NCBI GenBank assembly: GCA_965229545.1
Contig: OZ245887.1
Location: 1,364,001-1,428,000 of the forward strand
Reading direction: 5' to 3'
Length of the DNA: 64,000 nucleotides
Source of the DNA: Megaera sp965229545
GTDB taxonomy: Bacteria > Pseudomonadota > Alphaproteobacteria > Rickettsiales > Rickettsiaceae
The notes beneath the pieces were generated by a model. The model was not told the origin of the DNA and did not search any database. It worked only from the letters and a program-made list of their open reading frames with translations. Shown here piece after piece: positions 18,667 through 29,095 of the stretch (its first letter is position 1; every line of letters starts with the position of its first letter). Position numbers and translations under genes: made by a program.

Positions 18667-19365
18667 ATGCAAAAAGTTCCTTTTATTAGTGTTGTCCTGC
18701 TATCTTTTTTGCTAAGTGGTTGTTTACCTGTTATTTTTACTGGTGCAACAGCTTCGGTAACAGAACTTGCTAAGGATAGACCTAAGGAAGAGGCCTTGAA
18801 GGATTTTCGCATAGCATCTGCAATAAAAGCTTCATTTATAAAAAATAATTTCAGAGAATTATATACTAAAATTAAAGTAGAAGTAGTTCAAGGTAGAGTA
18901 TTATATACCGGATTGGTTGATAAAGAAGAAGACACGATTAACGCTGTTCAGATTGCATGGGATCAAGAAGGGGTAACGGAAGTAGTAAATGAGCTTAAGG
19001 TAGATAAAAATAGCGGTAAATTTGATATTGTTCAGTATACCAAGGATAGTATGATTACAAGTCAGATTAAGTCAAAAACTTTTCTAGATAGAAGTATAAA
19101 ATTTGTTAATTATACCGTTATTACATTAAACGACATTGTTTATTTGTTTGGTATAGCAAGATCAGAAGAAGAACTGCAGAAGGTAGCAACGATTGCTTCT
19201 AATATTAATGGGGTTCAAAAAGTTGTAAGCCATGTTAGGTTAGGGGATTATACACCTAAAACCAAATCTTCAGGAGGAAAGCATGAGGAAGAAGAGGTAT
19301 TACTGATTGATGAAGGAGAGTCTTCTGATTTTAAAAATGAGCAGGAATCGGTAGATAGCTGGTAA
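18667..19365 (+). CDS. BON domain lipoprotein
   Basis: A 232-residue secreted lipoprotein. Hydrophobic leader ends in LLSGC (Cys at residue 19), a lipobox for signal peptidase II. Two BON domains follow, about residues 44-118 (IASAIKASFIKNN, VVNELKV) and 120-195 (ITSQIKSKTFLDR, VQKVVSHVRLGD). BON domains are thought to bind phospholipid or peptidoglycan-associated surfaces; relatives include OsmY and DolP. The C-terminal tail is acidic. Its TAA overlaps the rlpA ATG (TAATG), so the two are translationally coupled. Confidence 0.85.
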   Translation: MQKVPFISVVLLSFLLSGCLPVIFTGATASVTELAKDRPKEEALKDFRIASAIKASFIKNNFRELYTKIKVEVVQGRVLYTGLVDKEEDTINAVQIAWDQEGVTEVVNELKVDKNSGKFDIVQYTKDSMITSQIKSKTFLDRSIKFVNYTVITLNDIVYLFGIARSEEELQKVATIASNINGVQKVVSHVRLGDYTPKTKSSGGKHEEEEVLLIDEGESSDFKNEQESVDSW

Positions 19366-20036
19366 TGTTTTGGAGTATGTTTAGTAAAAGGTTACTTACG
19401 TATATTTATAACGCTAGCCCGCTAGCAATGTTGTTTCTTCTTGCCGTAATATTATCATCTTGTCAGAGCAATCCGGGATCCTTGCAGAGTTTGTCTAAGG
19501 AGGATAGACACAATACAAAATATAAAGGACATTTTAAAGTCGGGGATAAATATAGTATTAAAGGTAAGTCCTATAAGCCTCAAAAGTATAATAAGTATGC
19601 TAAAGTTGGTAAAGCTTCATGGTACGGTCATAAGGACGGTTCTCATGGCAAAAAAACCGCTAATGGGGATATTTATAATAAGGAATTATTAACGGCGGCG
19701 CATAAAACCCTTCATATGCCTTCTCTGGTTAAAGTAAAAAATCTGGAGAATGGCAAATCTGTTATAGTACTTGTCAACGATAGAGGGCCTTTTGCCCGTG
19801 ATAGAGAAATCGATGTGTCCGAAAAGGCTGCCAAATTACTTGGTTTTGAACATAAAGGAACAGCTCAAGTAAAAGTACAATATCTCCATTCTGAAACACA
19901 AAAAATGCTAAAAACTTTTGGTCTTGCCGATAAAGAAGGTTCTATTTCCAAGAAACCTTTGCCTAATAAGAAATGTAGCGTTAATTGTCATGTAAAGCTG
20001 GTGAACCTAAAATATGGATATAAGGTAGATTCATAG
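19365..20036 (+). CDS. rlpA: Septal ring lytic transglycosylase RlpA
   Basis: A 223-residue lipoprotein with a leader ending in LSSCQSN (lipobox, Cys near 33), then a DPBB (double-psi beta-barrel) domain: GKASWYGHKDGSHGKKTANG (near 86), LVNDRGPFARDREIDVSEKA (near 145). The aspartate and histidine regions match catalytic residues of active RlpA, which cleaves naked glycan strands. No C-terminal SPOR domain is present, unlike the Pseudomonas enzyme. One-base overlap with the BON gene suggests shared envelope function. ATG 19365 is the start that opens the leader. Confidence 0.92.
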   Translation: MFWSMFSKRLLTYIYNASPLAMLFLLAVILSSCQSNPGSLQSLSKEDRHNTKYKGHFKVGDKYSIKGKSYKPQKYNKYAKVGKASWYGHKDGSHGKKTANGDIYNKELLTAAHKTLHMPSLVKVKNLENGKSVIVLVNDRGPFARDREIDVSEKAAKLLGFEHKGTAQVKVQYLHSETQKMLKTFGLADKEGSISKKPLPNKKCSVNCHVKLVNLKYGYKVDS

Positions 20037-20133
20037 GGTAAACATTCCAAAGATTTTGAGGCCTTAATGGATTAGAGGTGAGTTAAGCTACCTCATGAGC
20101 AAGCCGCTATAAAATTCGATCAATCTCAGATAA

Positions 20134-21501
20134 GAGTCTGTCATATAGTTTGTGTAAGTTGCAAAAGGATATAGTAGAAGATACTATAAAAAAGCAACTT
20201 AAATACAGAGGAAAAAATGGCTAAAAAATTAGCAGAAAAAGAAGTAGATATAAATACTAAATTAGTCGAAGAATTACTATCAAAAGCAGATCCATCTGAA
20301 TTATTTGGTCGCGGGTGGATTATTTAATAAACTTAAAAAGCAAATAGTAGAGAGAATTCTTGAAAGTGAATTAGAACACGATCTAGGTTATTCTAAACAT
20401 AGTAAGATAATCAAGAGCGATAATAATCGTCGCAACGGCAGTTATGAAAAAACGATTATAGATGACGACGGTCATCAGATTACCGTAGATGTTTCAAGGG
20501 GACAGGGAAGGAGAATTTGAACCTCAATTGATTCCTGAAGGAGTTAGGAGATTTAGTGGTTTTGATGATAAAGTGATTTCACTATATGCAAGAGGGATGA
20601 CTGTCAGTGAGATACAGGGCCATTTAGAGGAGATATACCAGACCAATATTTCCAAGGACCTTATATCAACTGTCACTGACGGAGTAATAGAAGAAGTTAC
20701 TACATGGCAAAACAGGTCCCCAGACGATGTATATCCAATATTATATTTGGATTGCATACACGTTAAAGCAAGGGATAATCATACAGTAATTAACAAAGCA
20801 GTATATCTTGCAATAGGTGTTAACATGGAAGGGAAAAAGGAATTACTGGGGATCTGGGTCGGTAAAAATGAAGGTTCCAAGTTTTGGATGCAGGTTGTAA
20901 CTGAGCTAAAGAACAGAGGGATAAAACAGATATATGTAGCATGCGTTGATGGATTAAAAGGCTTTCCTGAAGCCATAAATAGCATTTATCCTAATACGAT
21001 TGTACAACTCTGTATAGTACATATGGCGAGGAATTCTGTAAAATATGTTTCTTATAAGGATTTAAAAGCGGTCACAGCGGATCTTAAAAGGATTTACACT
21101 GCAAACAGCGAAGAAATAGGATATCTGGAGCTAAAATCGTTTACTGCTAAATGGGATAATAAATATCCTGTGATCTCTGATATTTGGCAAAGGAATTGGA
21201 GCGGGATTATTCCTCTTTTTGCTTTTCCTGATGAGATTAGGCGGGTAATTTATACTACCAATGCGATAGAATCGATAAATCGTCAAATCAGAAAAATCAT
21301 CAACAATAAAGGGGTTTTTCCAGATGATAAGTCTATTTTAAAAATCGTATTTTTGGCTCTAAAAAATGCTGCCAAAAAATGGACCATGCCGATTAAAAAT
21401 TGGTCTTTGGCATTGAATCAATTTGAAATTTTATGCGGGGATTTTAGGCATGATTTACTGGAATTAAAAAATACAACTTACACAAAATAAATGATTGACT
21501 C
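20134..21501 (+). mobile_element. IS256-family insertion sequence, copy 1
   Basis: A 1368-bp element defined by comparison with the minus-strand copy at 48965-50333: the two are nearly identical between GAGTC and GACTC and differ outside. Imperfect inverted ends: GAGTCTGTCATATAGTTTGT on the left and GAGTCAATCATTTATTTTGT (reverse strand) on the right, both followed by GTAAGTTG. Flanks CTCAGATAA and CTCTGATTC could be an eroded 9-bp target duplication. The right end abuts an IS110 relic. The transposase is broken into several frames. Confidence 0.88.
20217..21490 (+). pseudogene. IS256 (Mutator-type) transposase with two frameshifts, copy 1
   Basis: The reading frame begins at ATG 20217 (MAKKLAEKEVD) after AGAGG. 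A shift near 20315 (GRG then GLFNKLKKQIVE) moves it to a second frame, and another at an extra G near 20500 (VDVSRG to DREGEFEPQLIPEG) moves it to the third. The long 333-residue frame from 20489 holds the whole catalytic core: LYLDCIHVKARD (first Asp), VACVDGLKGFPEAI (second Asp), TTNAIESINRQIRK (Glu). The N-terminal DNA-binding part is separated from it. Both shifts are present in copy 2. Either programmed frameshifting or trans-mobilisation of a dead copy could explain this. Confidence 0.85.
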
Positions 21502-21910
21502 CTCTGATTCGTAGTAAATCTTAGTTTTGTATTAAGTACTGCTCTTGCTCCTTGAATTAATAAAGTTCGCAAATATATATCGCCTCTTTTACTGATTCCA
21601 AGTAGTTTCTCTTTGCCACCGCTAGAAGCTTGTCTTGGCACTAACCCAAGCCTTGCAGATAGTTGTCTACCATTCTCAAAATAACTTCCATTACCAATAG
21701 ATGCTATCAAAGCAGTAGATGTAATTAAACCTATACCAGGTATAGCAATTATTTGTTGATACTTATCTAATTCACTAGCCATTATTTTTAGTCTACTTTC
21801 TAAGCATTTTATTTTCTTATCATTCTCGATAAATTCCTCTTTTAAATCACTGAAAGTTTGTTGACTTATTGGACTTAATTTCCTGCTGTCTAGAACCTCT
21901 GTTAACTTTG
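21502..21910 (-). pseudogene. IS110 family transposase, C-terminal part (relic)
   Basis: Minus-strand remnant of an IS110-type DEDD transposase. The transposase_20-like segment IIAIPGIGLITSTALIASIG, then GRQLSARLGLVPRQASSGGK and SKRGDIYLRTLLIQGARAVL are clear family motifs. It is cut on one side by IS256 copy 1 and on the other by the IS21 element. The N-terminal part reappears beyond the IS21 at 24368; about 50 codons between the two pieces are missing, so IS21 arrival came with, or was followed by, a deletion. Confidence 0.82.
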
Positions 21911-22033
21911 TGTTGTGCGCCAAGCATACTAGTCCACCCCTGCGCCAAGTGAGAAGTCCACTTTCAAAAGAAAAGAACAATGCTAATTTAGTTAATTTAT
22001 TTGTTAACTAAATTAGAGTTTAAATTAAATTGA

Positions 22034-23542
22034 ATGAGGAAATATAGTATGTCAACAATTAGAGAAGTGCTGTACCAGCACATCAAAGGTAACAGCCAAA
22101 GACAGATAGCCAGATCATTTGATCTATCGAGGGATACAATAAGAAAATATATTGAGTTAGCAAGACAAGAAAATCTCAGTATTTTAGCTAGTGATTCTGA
22201 ATTAAACAGGATAGCAATCAAGGTTGAAGAAAAATTATATAAGAACGAACCTATACAGAAAGCATCTGCGATGATAATGCTTGCAGAATATAATGAGGCA
22301 ATAGGGAAATGGCTAAAACAAAGAAGTATAACCCACACCTAAATTCGGCGTTTACTATTATCAGAAGGTGTGAAAGTAAGTAATCGGAGTATTAACCGAT
22401 ATATTCAAAAAGCTTTTCCTAAGCTACCCAAGAGTACTATTCATATAAAGACTGAACCGGGTCAAGAAGCTCAGGTAGATTTTGGTTATATTGGCAAGAT
22501 TCAGGATGTTAATGGTAAAAATAGAAAACTTTATGCTTTTGTAATGACTCTGTCCCATAGTCGTTATCGTTACGTAGAGTTTGCTTTTTCACAGGACCAA
22601 GTTAGTTGAGCTCAGCTCCATGTAAATGCTTTCAACTTTTTTGGTGGTGTACCCAGTAGAGTAATATTGGATAATTTAAAAGCCGGGGTCATTAAACCTG
22701 ATATTTATGACCATACTTTAAATGAGACTTATTCAGAATTATCAAGGTTTTATGGTTTTACAATAGATCCAACTAAAGTTTTTAAGCCGGAGCATAAAGG
22801 CAAAGTGGAGCGCTCTATTAGGATAGTTAGAGAACAACTTATAGCCGGTAAATCATATAGCAATATTATAGAGGCTAATATTGAAGCGATCAAGTGGTGT
22901 AAAAATGAAATATCACATAGAATATGTACTACAACAGGATCAAAGCCAATTGATACATTTTTATTGGAAGAAAAGGAATGTTTACTTCCTATACCGTCAG
23001 GTATTTTTGATATGCCGATTTGGACTACCTGCACAGTACAAAAAGATCACCATTTTATGGTCAAAGGTAATTTTTATTCGGTGCCAACAAAATATATCGG
23101 GGAAGAGGTTAGTATTCGTATTGGGCTAAAGACCGTTACAGCCTATTATAAACACCAGATCATAAAAACCCATCCGAGGAATTATAATAAAGGTCAATGG
23201 ATTACCGACGAAAAAGATTACCCAAAATCTGCTTTATATTATTTAGAGAATAATCCTGAGAAATGTTTAAGTTGTGCTAAAGGCATAGGTAATTCTACAT
23301 ACCAGGTAATAAGCAGAATTCTTGCATCAGGCGGTAGAATATCACTACGTAAAGTTCAAGGTATTTTAAGATTATCGCAGACATACGGTAATGACAGACT
23401 AGAAGCTGCATGTTTGCGAGCTGTGTCTTATGATAATTATACTTATGAGGCTATATCCAATATTTTAAAAAATAAACTGGATCAGTATTCTATTCCTAAT
23501 ATTGAAGGCGGCAAAGTGAAGAATATTAAGGCTAATGCTTAA
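22034..23542 (+). pseudogene. istA: IS21 transposase IstA with two in-frame stop codons
   Basis: The frame begins MRKYSMSTIREVL with a helix-turn-helix (QRQIARSFDLSRDTIRKYI, near residue 25), then an rve-type integrase core with VDFGYIGKI (Asp), ILDNLKAG (Asp) and EHKGKVERSIR (Glu). In-frame stops interrupt it at 22340-22342 (TAA, probably from CAA) and 22607-22609 (TGA where the family has Trp, probably from TGG). The rest of the frame is uninterrupted and in phase, so the lesions are recent. Confidence 0.85.
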
Positions 23543-23568
23543 ATATAGCTCTGATATGGAGGCTAATT

Positions 23569-24335
23569 ATGCCTAACTTACAACTCGATAATTTGGTACA
23601 ACAACTTAAGTTATCTGGAATATCTGATAGTTTGGATAGCAGGCTAAGGCAAGCCAGAGACGCTGCAATGCCATATGAAGAACTGCTTTTAATGCTATTC
23701 CAAGATGAGGTGGATAATAGAGATCAAAGCTCTCTGCAAAGAAGAGTTGTCCAAGCAAAATTTGAAGAAACAAAAACATTTGAAGGGTTTGATTTAAAAC
23801 GATATTCACTCAAAATTAGACATGCAATTAATGACTTAATGACTGCAAAATTTATCAAAGAAAAGAACCATGTAATCATTATGGGGCTGGTAGGTACTGG
23901 TAAACGCACTTATCTCAAGCTCTTGGAATGTTAGCTTGCCAGCGCAATAAAAAGGTAAAGTTTATAAGGAGCAACGAACTACTCAATGAATTTTATCGCT
24001 CTAGAACCGATTTTACTTATGATGTCATTTTTAAGCGATACACAAAAGTTGATTTATTGATTTTAGATGACTTTGGCTTAAAAACTTTGTCAGCAGAACA
24101 ATCATCTGACTTATATGATTTAATGGCCGTGCATATAAATGCTAGTCTGATCATTACCACAAATAGGAAAATTGAAACATGGGCAGAAATATTTTTTGAT
24201 CCTGTTATGGCTAACGTTGCTTTGGATAGAATAGTTAATAATTCGTATAGAGTAGTATTAGAGGGTGATTCTTACCGAAAAAATTTTACGCCAAAATTTA
24301 AAATGGAGGATGACAATATGATACAAAAAAGTTAG
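23569..24335 (+). pseudogene. istB: IS21 helper ATPase IstB, frameshifted
   Basis: AAA+ helper of IS21 transposition. The N-terminal half (LVQQLKLSGISDSLDSRL) leads to the Walker A, read GLVGTGK, where a lost A in the AAA run near 23900 shifts the frame. The second frame resumes LGMLACQRNKKVKF and holds Walker B LLILDDFGL, LIITTNRKI and VALDRIVNNSYRV. Starts 26 bases after istA. The lesion cuts through the ATP-binding loop. Confidence 0.87.
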
Positions 24336-24367
24336 TATAAAGTGGACTTCTCATCTGGCGCACAACA

Positions 24368-24680
24368 TGATACGGCTTTACATATTGCTTCTGCATCAGC
24401 TTGGTCGTTTTTATTAGTTTTTACATATGGCTTTACAAATTGTGGCGCCATTAATTTTACCTCGTGCCCTAGTTTGCTAATTTCTCTAGCCCAATAATTA
24501 GCACCTCCACAAGCTTCCATACCTACTAAACATTTAGGTAAATTAGCTATAAAAGTTAATACCTGATCCCTCATTAGTTTTTTCTTTAATACAACCTTGC
24601 CATTTTTATCTACACCATGAAACTGAAAAATTCCTTTTGCTATATCAATACCTATTGTATAATATTTGTCATGTGGACCT
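24368..24680 (-). pseudogene. IS110 family transposase, N-terminal part (relic)
   Basis: Minus-strand remnant with the DEDD_Tnp_IS110 start: IGIDIAKGIFQFHGVDKNG, ANLPKCLVGMEACGGANYWA and KTNKNDQADAEAICKAVS. The normal start appears lost by a missing A near 24675 (ATGACAAATAT rather than ATGACAAAATAT). The fragment ends exactly where the IS21 terminal repeat begins. Pairs with the fragment at 21502-21910. Confidence 0.82.
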
Positions 24681-25002
24681 CTCTATTGTTGTTTATGATT
24701 TATTTCCTATCCTAGAACAATAACATTTGTTATAGATTCTGTATACCAAGGTAGGTCCATACCATTATAAAAAACTCCTTGTACAGAAACTGTTAATTTA
24801 GTGGAATACAACCTTATTAACTTAATCTATAATTAAAATTATAATATTCACTCTAACCTAAAGTTGTATTAATTTTATTATTAGCAAAAAGTTTTTCTAA
24901 ATATTTTGAAATATTTATTATTATTGATCGATTGACAGTTTTTGAAAGATGGTTTAGCTTGGCTTCCAAATCTAACGGTAAATAAATTCTAAGGGAGTTT
25001 TA
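24681..25002. other. Noncoding gap before tlc
   Basis: About 320 AT-rich bases between the IS110 relic and the tlc pseudogene. I see no gene. The right side includes a GGGAG ribosome site just before the tlc ATG, and presumably the tlc promoter; no confident promoter boxes are identified. The left side may contain the unrecognised end of the IS110 element. Confidence 0.5.
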
Positions 25003-26526
25003 ATGTCACAAATAGCAAGTTTGTGGTTAAGTATTAGGCATAGTAAGGTAAGGTATGTAATATGGCCGATTCGGTCGAGCGATATACATAAGTTTTTGCC
25101 AATGGCTCTGCTGATGTTTTTTATACTACTAAATCAAAATTTAGTAAGGAGTATAAAAGATAGTTTTGTTGTTACCATGATTGGTATGGAAATCCTTAGT
25201 TTTATAAAACTCTGGGGCGAAGCACCCATGGGCTTATTGTTCGTAATATTATATGTACGTATGTGTAATGTTATGACTACTGAACAGGTTTTTCGCATAG
25301 TAGTTACAGGATTTCTTCTTTTTTTTCGCCTGTTTTGCTTACATTATTTTTTCTAATACTGATTTTTCATCCTGATCCTAAACGAATTAACGCTTACATC
25401 GCTCTTTTTCCGCACTTTAAATGGTTTATTGTTATGTGGGGGAAATGGAGTTATATTTTATTTTATATAATGGGTGAGCTTTGGCCGCTAATAATTTTTA
25501 GGCTATTTTTTTGGCAGCTTGCTAATAAAATAACCAAAACTGAGGAAGCTACAAGGTATTATGTGTTTTTTGGTTTGTTTGGGCAGACAAATTTGCTAAT
25601 TTCTGGTAGTATTATAATTTATTTTTCTAAGGGGCAGCATTTTTTATTGCCGTTATTTACAGGCATTACCAATTCCTCAGAAGTGATTTTAAAATCAATA
25701 ACCATACTCCTGTTGATATCAGGAGTGATTTGTTTGTTACTCCATCGTTATATTGAGATAAAAAATATTGAAACTATCAAGGGTATAATTTTTAAAAATC
25801 AAAGAACGGATATATTAAAATTAGGGCTTCGGCAAAGTGCTAAAATGGTTTTTACCTCTAAATACTTAGCTGTTATTTGTATATTAATGGTTTCTTACAG
25901 TACTTCTATAAATTTAATTGAAGGGCTATGGATGTCGAGGATAAAAGCTTTATATCCGGAAACCAAAGATTTTATGGTTTATCAAGGGAATGTGTTATTT
26001 TGGACAGGTGTGTGCACATTAGTTTTTGCTTTTATCGGTAATACCATAGTTAGGCTTTTCGGTTGGTTTTGGGGAGCGGCACTCACGCCTTTGGCAACGC
26101 TAATTGCAGGCCTGAATGTTTTTTGGATTTGTATTATTAGAAGAGCATTTAAACCAAATATTTGCGACTTTATTACATTTATCGCCTTTAGTTATTATCG
26201 TATTTATCGGTGGATTACAAAACGTACTTGGTAAGGGTATCAAATATTCTCTTTTTGACGCTACTAAAGAGATGGTATACATACCACTTGATAAAGAAAT
26301 GAAAACTAAAGGCAAAGCAGCAGTGGATATACTTGGAGCAAAGCTAGGTAAATCGATCGGAGCCTCAGTACAATTCATCACTTTTTCTATTTTTCCAGCT
26401 GCCCACCATGAAGATATAGCAGGGTTTTTAGCTGCTGTATTTGTAATTGTATGCTTAGTATGGGTTTATGGGGTGGTATTATTAAATAGAGATTACAAAA
26501 AAGTTCTAAAAGCATCAACAATATAA
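25003..26526 (+). pseudogene. ATP/ADP translocase (Tlc family), two frameshifts
   Basis: A nucleotide transporter of the type intracellular bacteria use to exchange ADP for host ATP or import nucleotides. The combined frames cover about 505 codons, matching the usual 500 or so residues. Typical parts: SIKDSFVVTMIGMEILSFIK near residue 50, WGKWSYILFYIMGELWPLII near 145, LIEGLWMSRIKALYP near 305, and FDATKEMVYIPLDKEMKTKG near 420. A shift at the T8 run near 25325 and another near 26112 split the gene into three frames. Rickettsiales usually carry several tlc paralogues with different substrates; which one this was is not clear. Confidence 0.85.
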
Positions 26527-26618
26527 AAACTGCTATTTGTATTTAATGATATTATATCTCAGTTGCTTCCATTTATGCTAGAATTGCAGAAAACGGTTAA
26601 CAGCAGGAGAGCTGTAGA

Positions 26619-28073
26619 ATGTCAGAGATTACCCCAATTACAGTGGCATATGGTGACGGAATAGGTCCTGAAATTATGCAAGCGGTATTGCATATTTTGA
26701 GGAAAGCTGAAGCACAAATCCGAGTTGAAGTAGTTGAAGTAGGTGAAAAATTATATAATAAAAATTATACATCGGGGATTGCACCGGATACCTGGGAATC
26801 TATAGAGCGGACAAAAATTTTACTTAAAGCCCCAATTACAACTCCGTAAGGGGGAGGATATAAGAGCCTTAATGTAACTATGAGAAAAACTCTGGGGTTG
26901 TATGCTAATGTTAGGCCTTCAGTATCTTATTATCCTTTTGTTAGTACTTTGCATCCAAATCTTGACCTGGTCATAATACGAGAAAATGAAGAAGACCTAT
27001 ATGCTGGTATTGAATATAGGCATACTCATAATGTAAGAGAATCGGTAAAATTAATTAGTAGAACTGGATGTGAAAAAATAGTCAGATATGCTTTTGAATA
27101 CGCCGTAAAAAATAATCGTAAAAAGGTTACCTGTTTTAGTAAAGATAATATTATGAAATTCTCTGATGGTATTTTTCATCAAGTTTTTACTGAAATTGCT
27201 AAGAAGGAATACCCAACTATCGCTAATGAGCATTATATCGTCGATATAGGAACCGCCAGGCTTGCCACTAAACCAGAAATTTTTGATGTAATAGTAACTT
27301 CTAATCTTTTTGGTGATATTATTTCTGATGTTACAGCTGAAATTTCAGGGTCTGTTGGTTTGGCGGGATCGGCAAATATCGGTAAGGATTTTGCTTTATT
27401 TGAAGCAATTCATGGGTCAGCACCTGATATAGCAGGAAAAAATATTGCCAATCCGTCCGGTTTACTTAATGGAGCAATTATGATGCTCGTTCATATCGGG
27501 CATGGGGAAATAGCAGCTTTAATTGAAAATGCATGGAAGAAAACCCTTGAAGATGGAGTCCATACGGCTGATATTTACAATACAGAAACATCTACTAAAA
27601 AAGTTGGAACCAAGGAATTTGCCGAGGAAGTAGTAAAGAGGCTAGGGCAGAAACCTTCCAGATTAACAGTAGCTGCGCCTATAGCTCACCTACCGGAAAA
27701 GGTGCTAAAAGCTTTGTTTATGAGATTAATACAAAGGAGAAAAAATCTTTAGTAGGCGTTGATGTTTTTATCGATATGAATGTAAATTCAGCTCATGATG
27801 TTGCCGCCCAAGATAAATCCTATAGATGCAGGTCCTATGGTCCTTAGAACTATTTCTTCTAAAGGGTTAAAGCTTTGGCCACGTGATTATAGTTTCTTTA
27901 TGAACTCCGATCATTGGTGCTGTAGGTTTATGCCTGATTCAGGAGAGATAACCCACCAGGATATTACTGATCTACTTAACAAGTTAGCTAATGCTAAAAT
28001 TGATTTTATTAAAGTAGAAAATTTATATAGTTTTGACGGTAAGCCAGGCTATTCTTTAGCTCAAGGGGAGTAG
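26619..28073 (+). pseudogene. icd: Isocitrate dehydrogenase (Rickettsia-type), nonsense plus two frameshifts
   Basis: TCA cycle enzyme that oxidises isocitrate to 2-oxoglutarate. The conceptual length (about 484 codons) equals the rickettsial enzyme. Motifs: VAYGDGIGPEIM near residue 8, TIIRENEEDLYAGIEYRHT-like substrate segment near 110, SDVTAEISGSVGLAGSANIG near 230 and HGSAPDIAGKNIANP near 265. Lesions: TAA at 26847-26849 between APITTP and GGGYKSLN (probably CAA originally), a frameshift between AHLPEKV and AKSFVYEINT near 27700, and an extra C near 27808 before INPIDAGPMVLRTISSKG. Ends 80 bases before the AEC transporter. Confidence 0.92.
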
Positions 28074-28153
28074 TGATAATTGAGCTAGATATAATGTCTA
28101 GTTAATGTTATAATAGCTCTTTTGAGTTTATTATAGCTCGCATAATTTCAAAA

Positions 28154-29095
28154 ATGGCAATATTTACTCTAGTATTTTTAAAAGTCCTTTCATCTCTGCT
28201 AAGTGTAGTTATAGGATATTTGTCAGGTAGGTTTTCAAACGTTGAAAAAGATAGTATAGCTTCGTTATTATTTTATTTTGTTGCTCCAATTGTCTTTTTT
28301 GCCATTCCTACCAGTACCAAGCTTACCTTTAGTTCCCTAGGAATTACCGGTGTTACTTTTGTCATATGCAGTTTCTTGGGTTTTTTCAGCTATTGGTTAT
28401 ATGGAAAAATATGGCAGGATAGTCATAGAAATATTTTGGCTTTTTCTGCAGGAACAGGTAATAGTGGATATGTGGTTTTACCTGTGGCAACTAGTATATT
28501 TAACGATAATACTCTTAGTATATATGTTCTTGGGCTAATTGGAATTTCAATTTATGATGCCTCTATTGGTTGTTATTTTTGTGCAAGAAGCGTAAGTACT
28601 TTTAAAGAAAGTATGTTAAAGATTGCTAGATTACCCTTGCTTAATGCTTTCTTTTTAGGATGCACTTTGAGTTTATTAGGTTTTTACTTGCCAAGTTTTT
28701 TCCAGGAATTTGTATCTAATATGAAAGGAGCTTACTCGATTCTTGGTATGGTTATGATTGGTATTGCTCTTTCCCAAATCAAAAAATTTGAGCTTGATTT
28801 GAAATTTACGGCAGCAGCTTTTGCTAGTAAGTTTTTACTTTATCCGATTGCATTTAACATTTTTATCATCTTTGATAGATTTTTTCTGGGATGGTATAAT
28901 AATGAATATTATAATGCATTACAATTACTTTGCGTTGCTCCTCTTGCTACTAACACAATTGTTCTTGCTTCGCTTTATAAGATATATCCAGAAAAAGTTG
29001 CAACTGCAGTGTTGCTCTCTTTAATTTTTGTACTTATATACATGCCAGTTATGGCTTTAATCTTCTTGCAAGATATTACAGTGCCTTTAGGCTAA
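28154..29095 (+). CDS. AEC family (auxin efflux carrier-like) transporter
   Basis: A 313-residue membrane protein with about ten helices of the AEC permease family (PF03547). Features include the N-terminal half GYLSGRFSNVEKDSIASLLF near residue 20, GTGNSGYVVLPVATSIFND near 100 and the C-terminal CVAPLATNTIVLAS near 258. AEC members export or import small organic acids such as malate, or amino acids; substrate cannot be told from sequence. Intact and directly downstream of the dead icd gene. Confidence 0.85.
   Translation: MAIFTLVFLKVLSSLLSVVIGYLSGRFSNVEKDSIASLLFYFVAPIVFFAIPTSTKLTFSSLGITGVTFVICSFLGFFSYWLYGKIWQDSHRNILAFSAGTGNSGYVVLPVATSIFNDNTLSIYVLGLIGISIYDASIGCYFCARSVSTFKESMLKIARLPLLNAFFLGCTLSLLGFYLPSFFQEFVSNMKGAYSILGMVMIGIALSQIKKFELDLKFTAAAFASKFLLYPIAFNIFIIFDRFFLGWYNNEYYNALQLLCVAPLATNTIVLASLYKIYPEKVATAVLLSLIFVLIYMPVMALIFLQDITVPLG

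Larger units (their letters stand above)
21911..24367 (+). mobile_element. IS21-family insertion sequence inserted in IS110 relic
   Basis: A 2457-bp element with istA and istB. Inverted ends TGTTGTGCGCCA match on both sides. The left end shows a second, internal repeat (TGCGCCAAGTGAGAAGTCCAC at 21941 after TGCGCCAAG...AGTCCAC), as typical of IS21 multiple terminal repeats; the right end has TGAGAAGTCCACTTT in inverse orientation. Flanks show no clear target duplication. Both coding genes carry inactivating lesions, so the element is dead. Confidence 0.82.

Noticed and set aside
20098..20109. A 12-base sequence AGCAAGCCGCTA near IS256 copy 1 with an almost identical match (AAGCAAGCCGCTA) at 50460-50472 near copy 2
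   Set aside because: The distances to the two elements differ (about 25 and 127 bases), so it is not part of the IS and may be chance or a shared older repeat.
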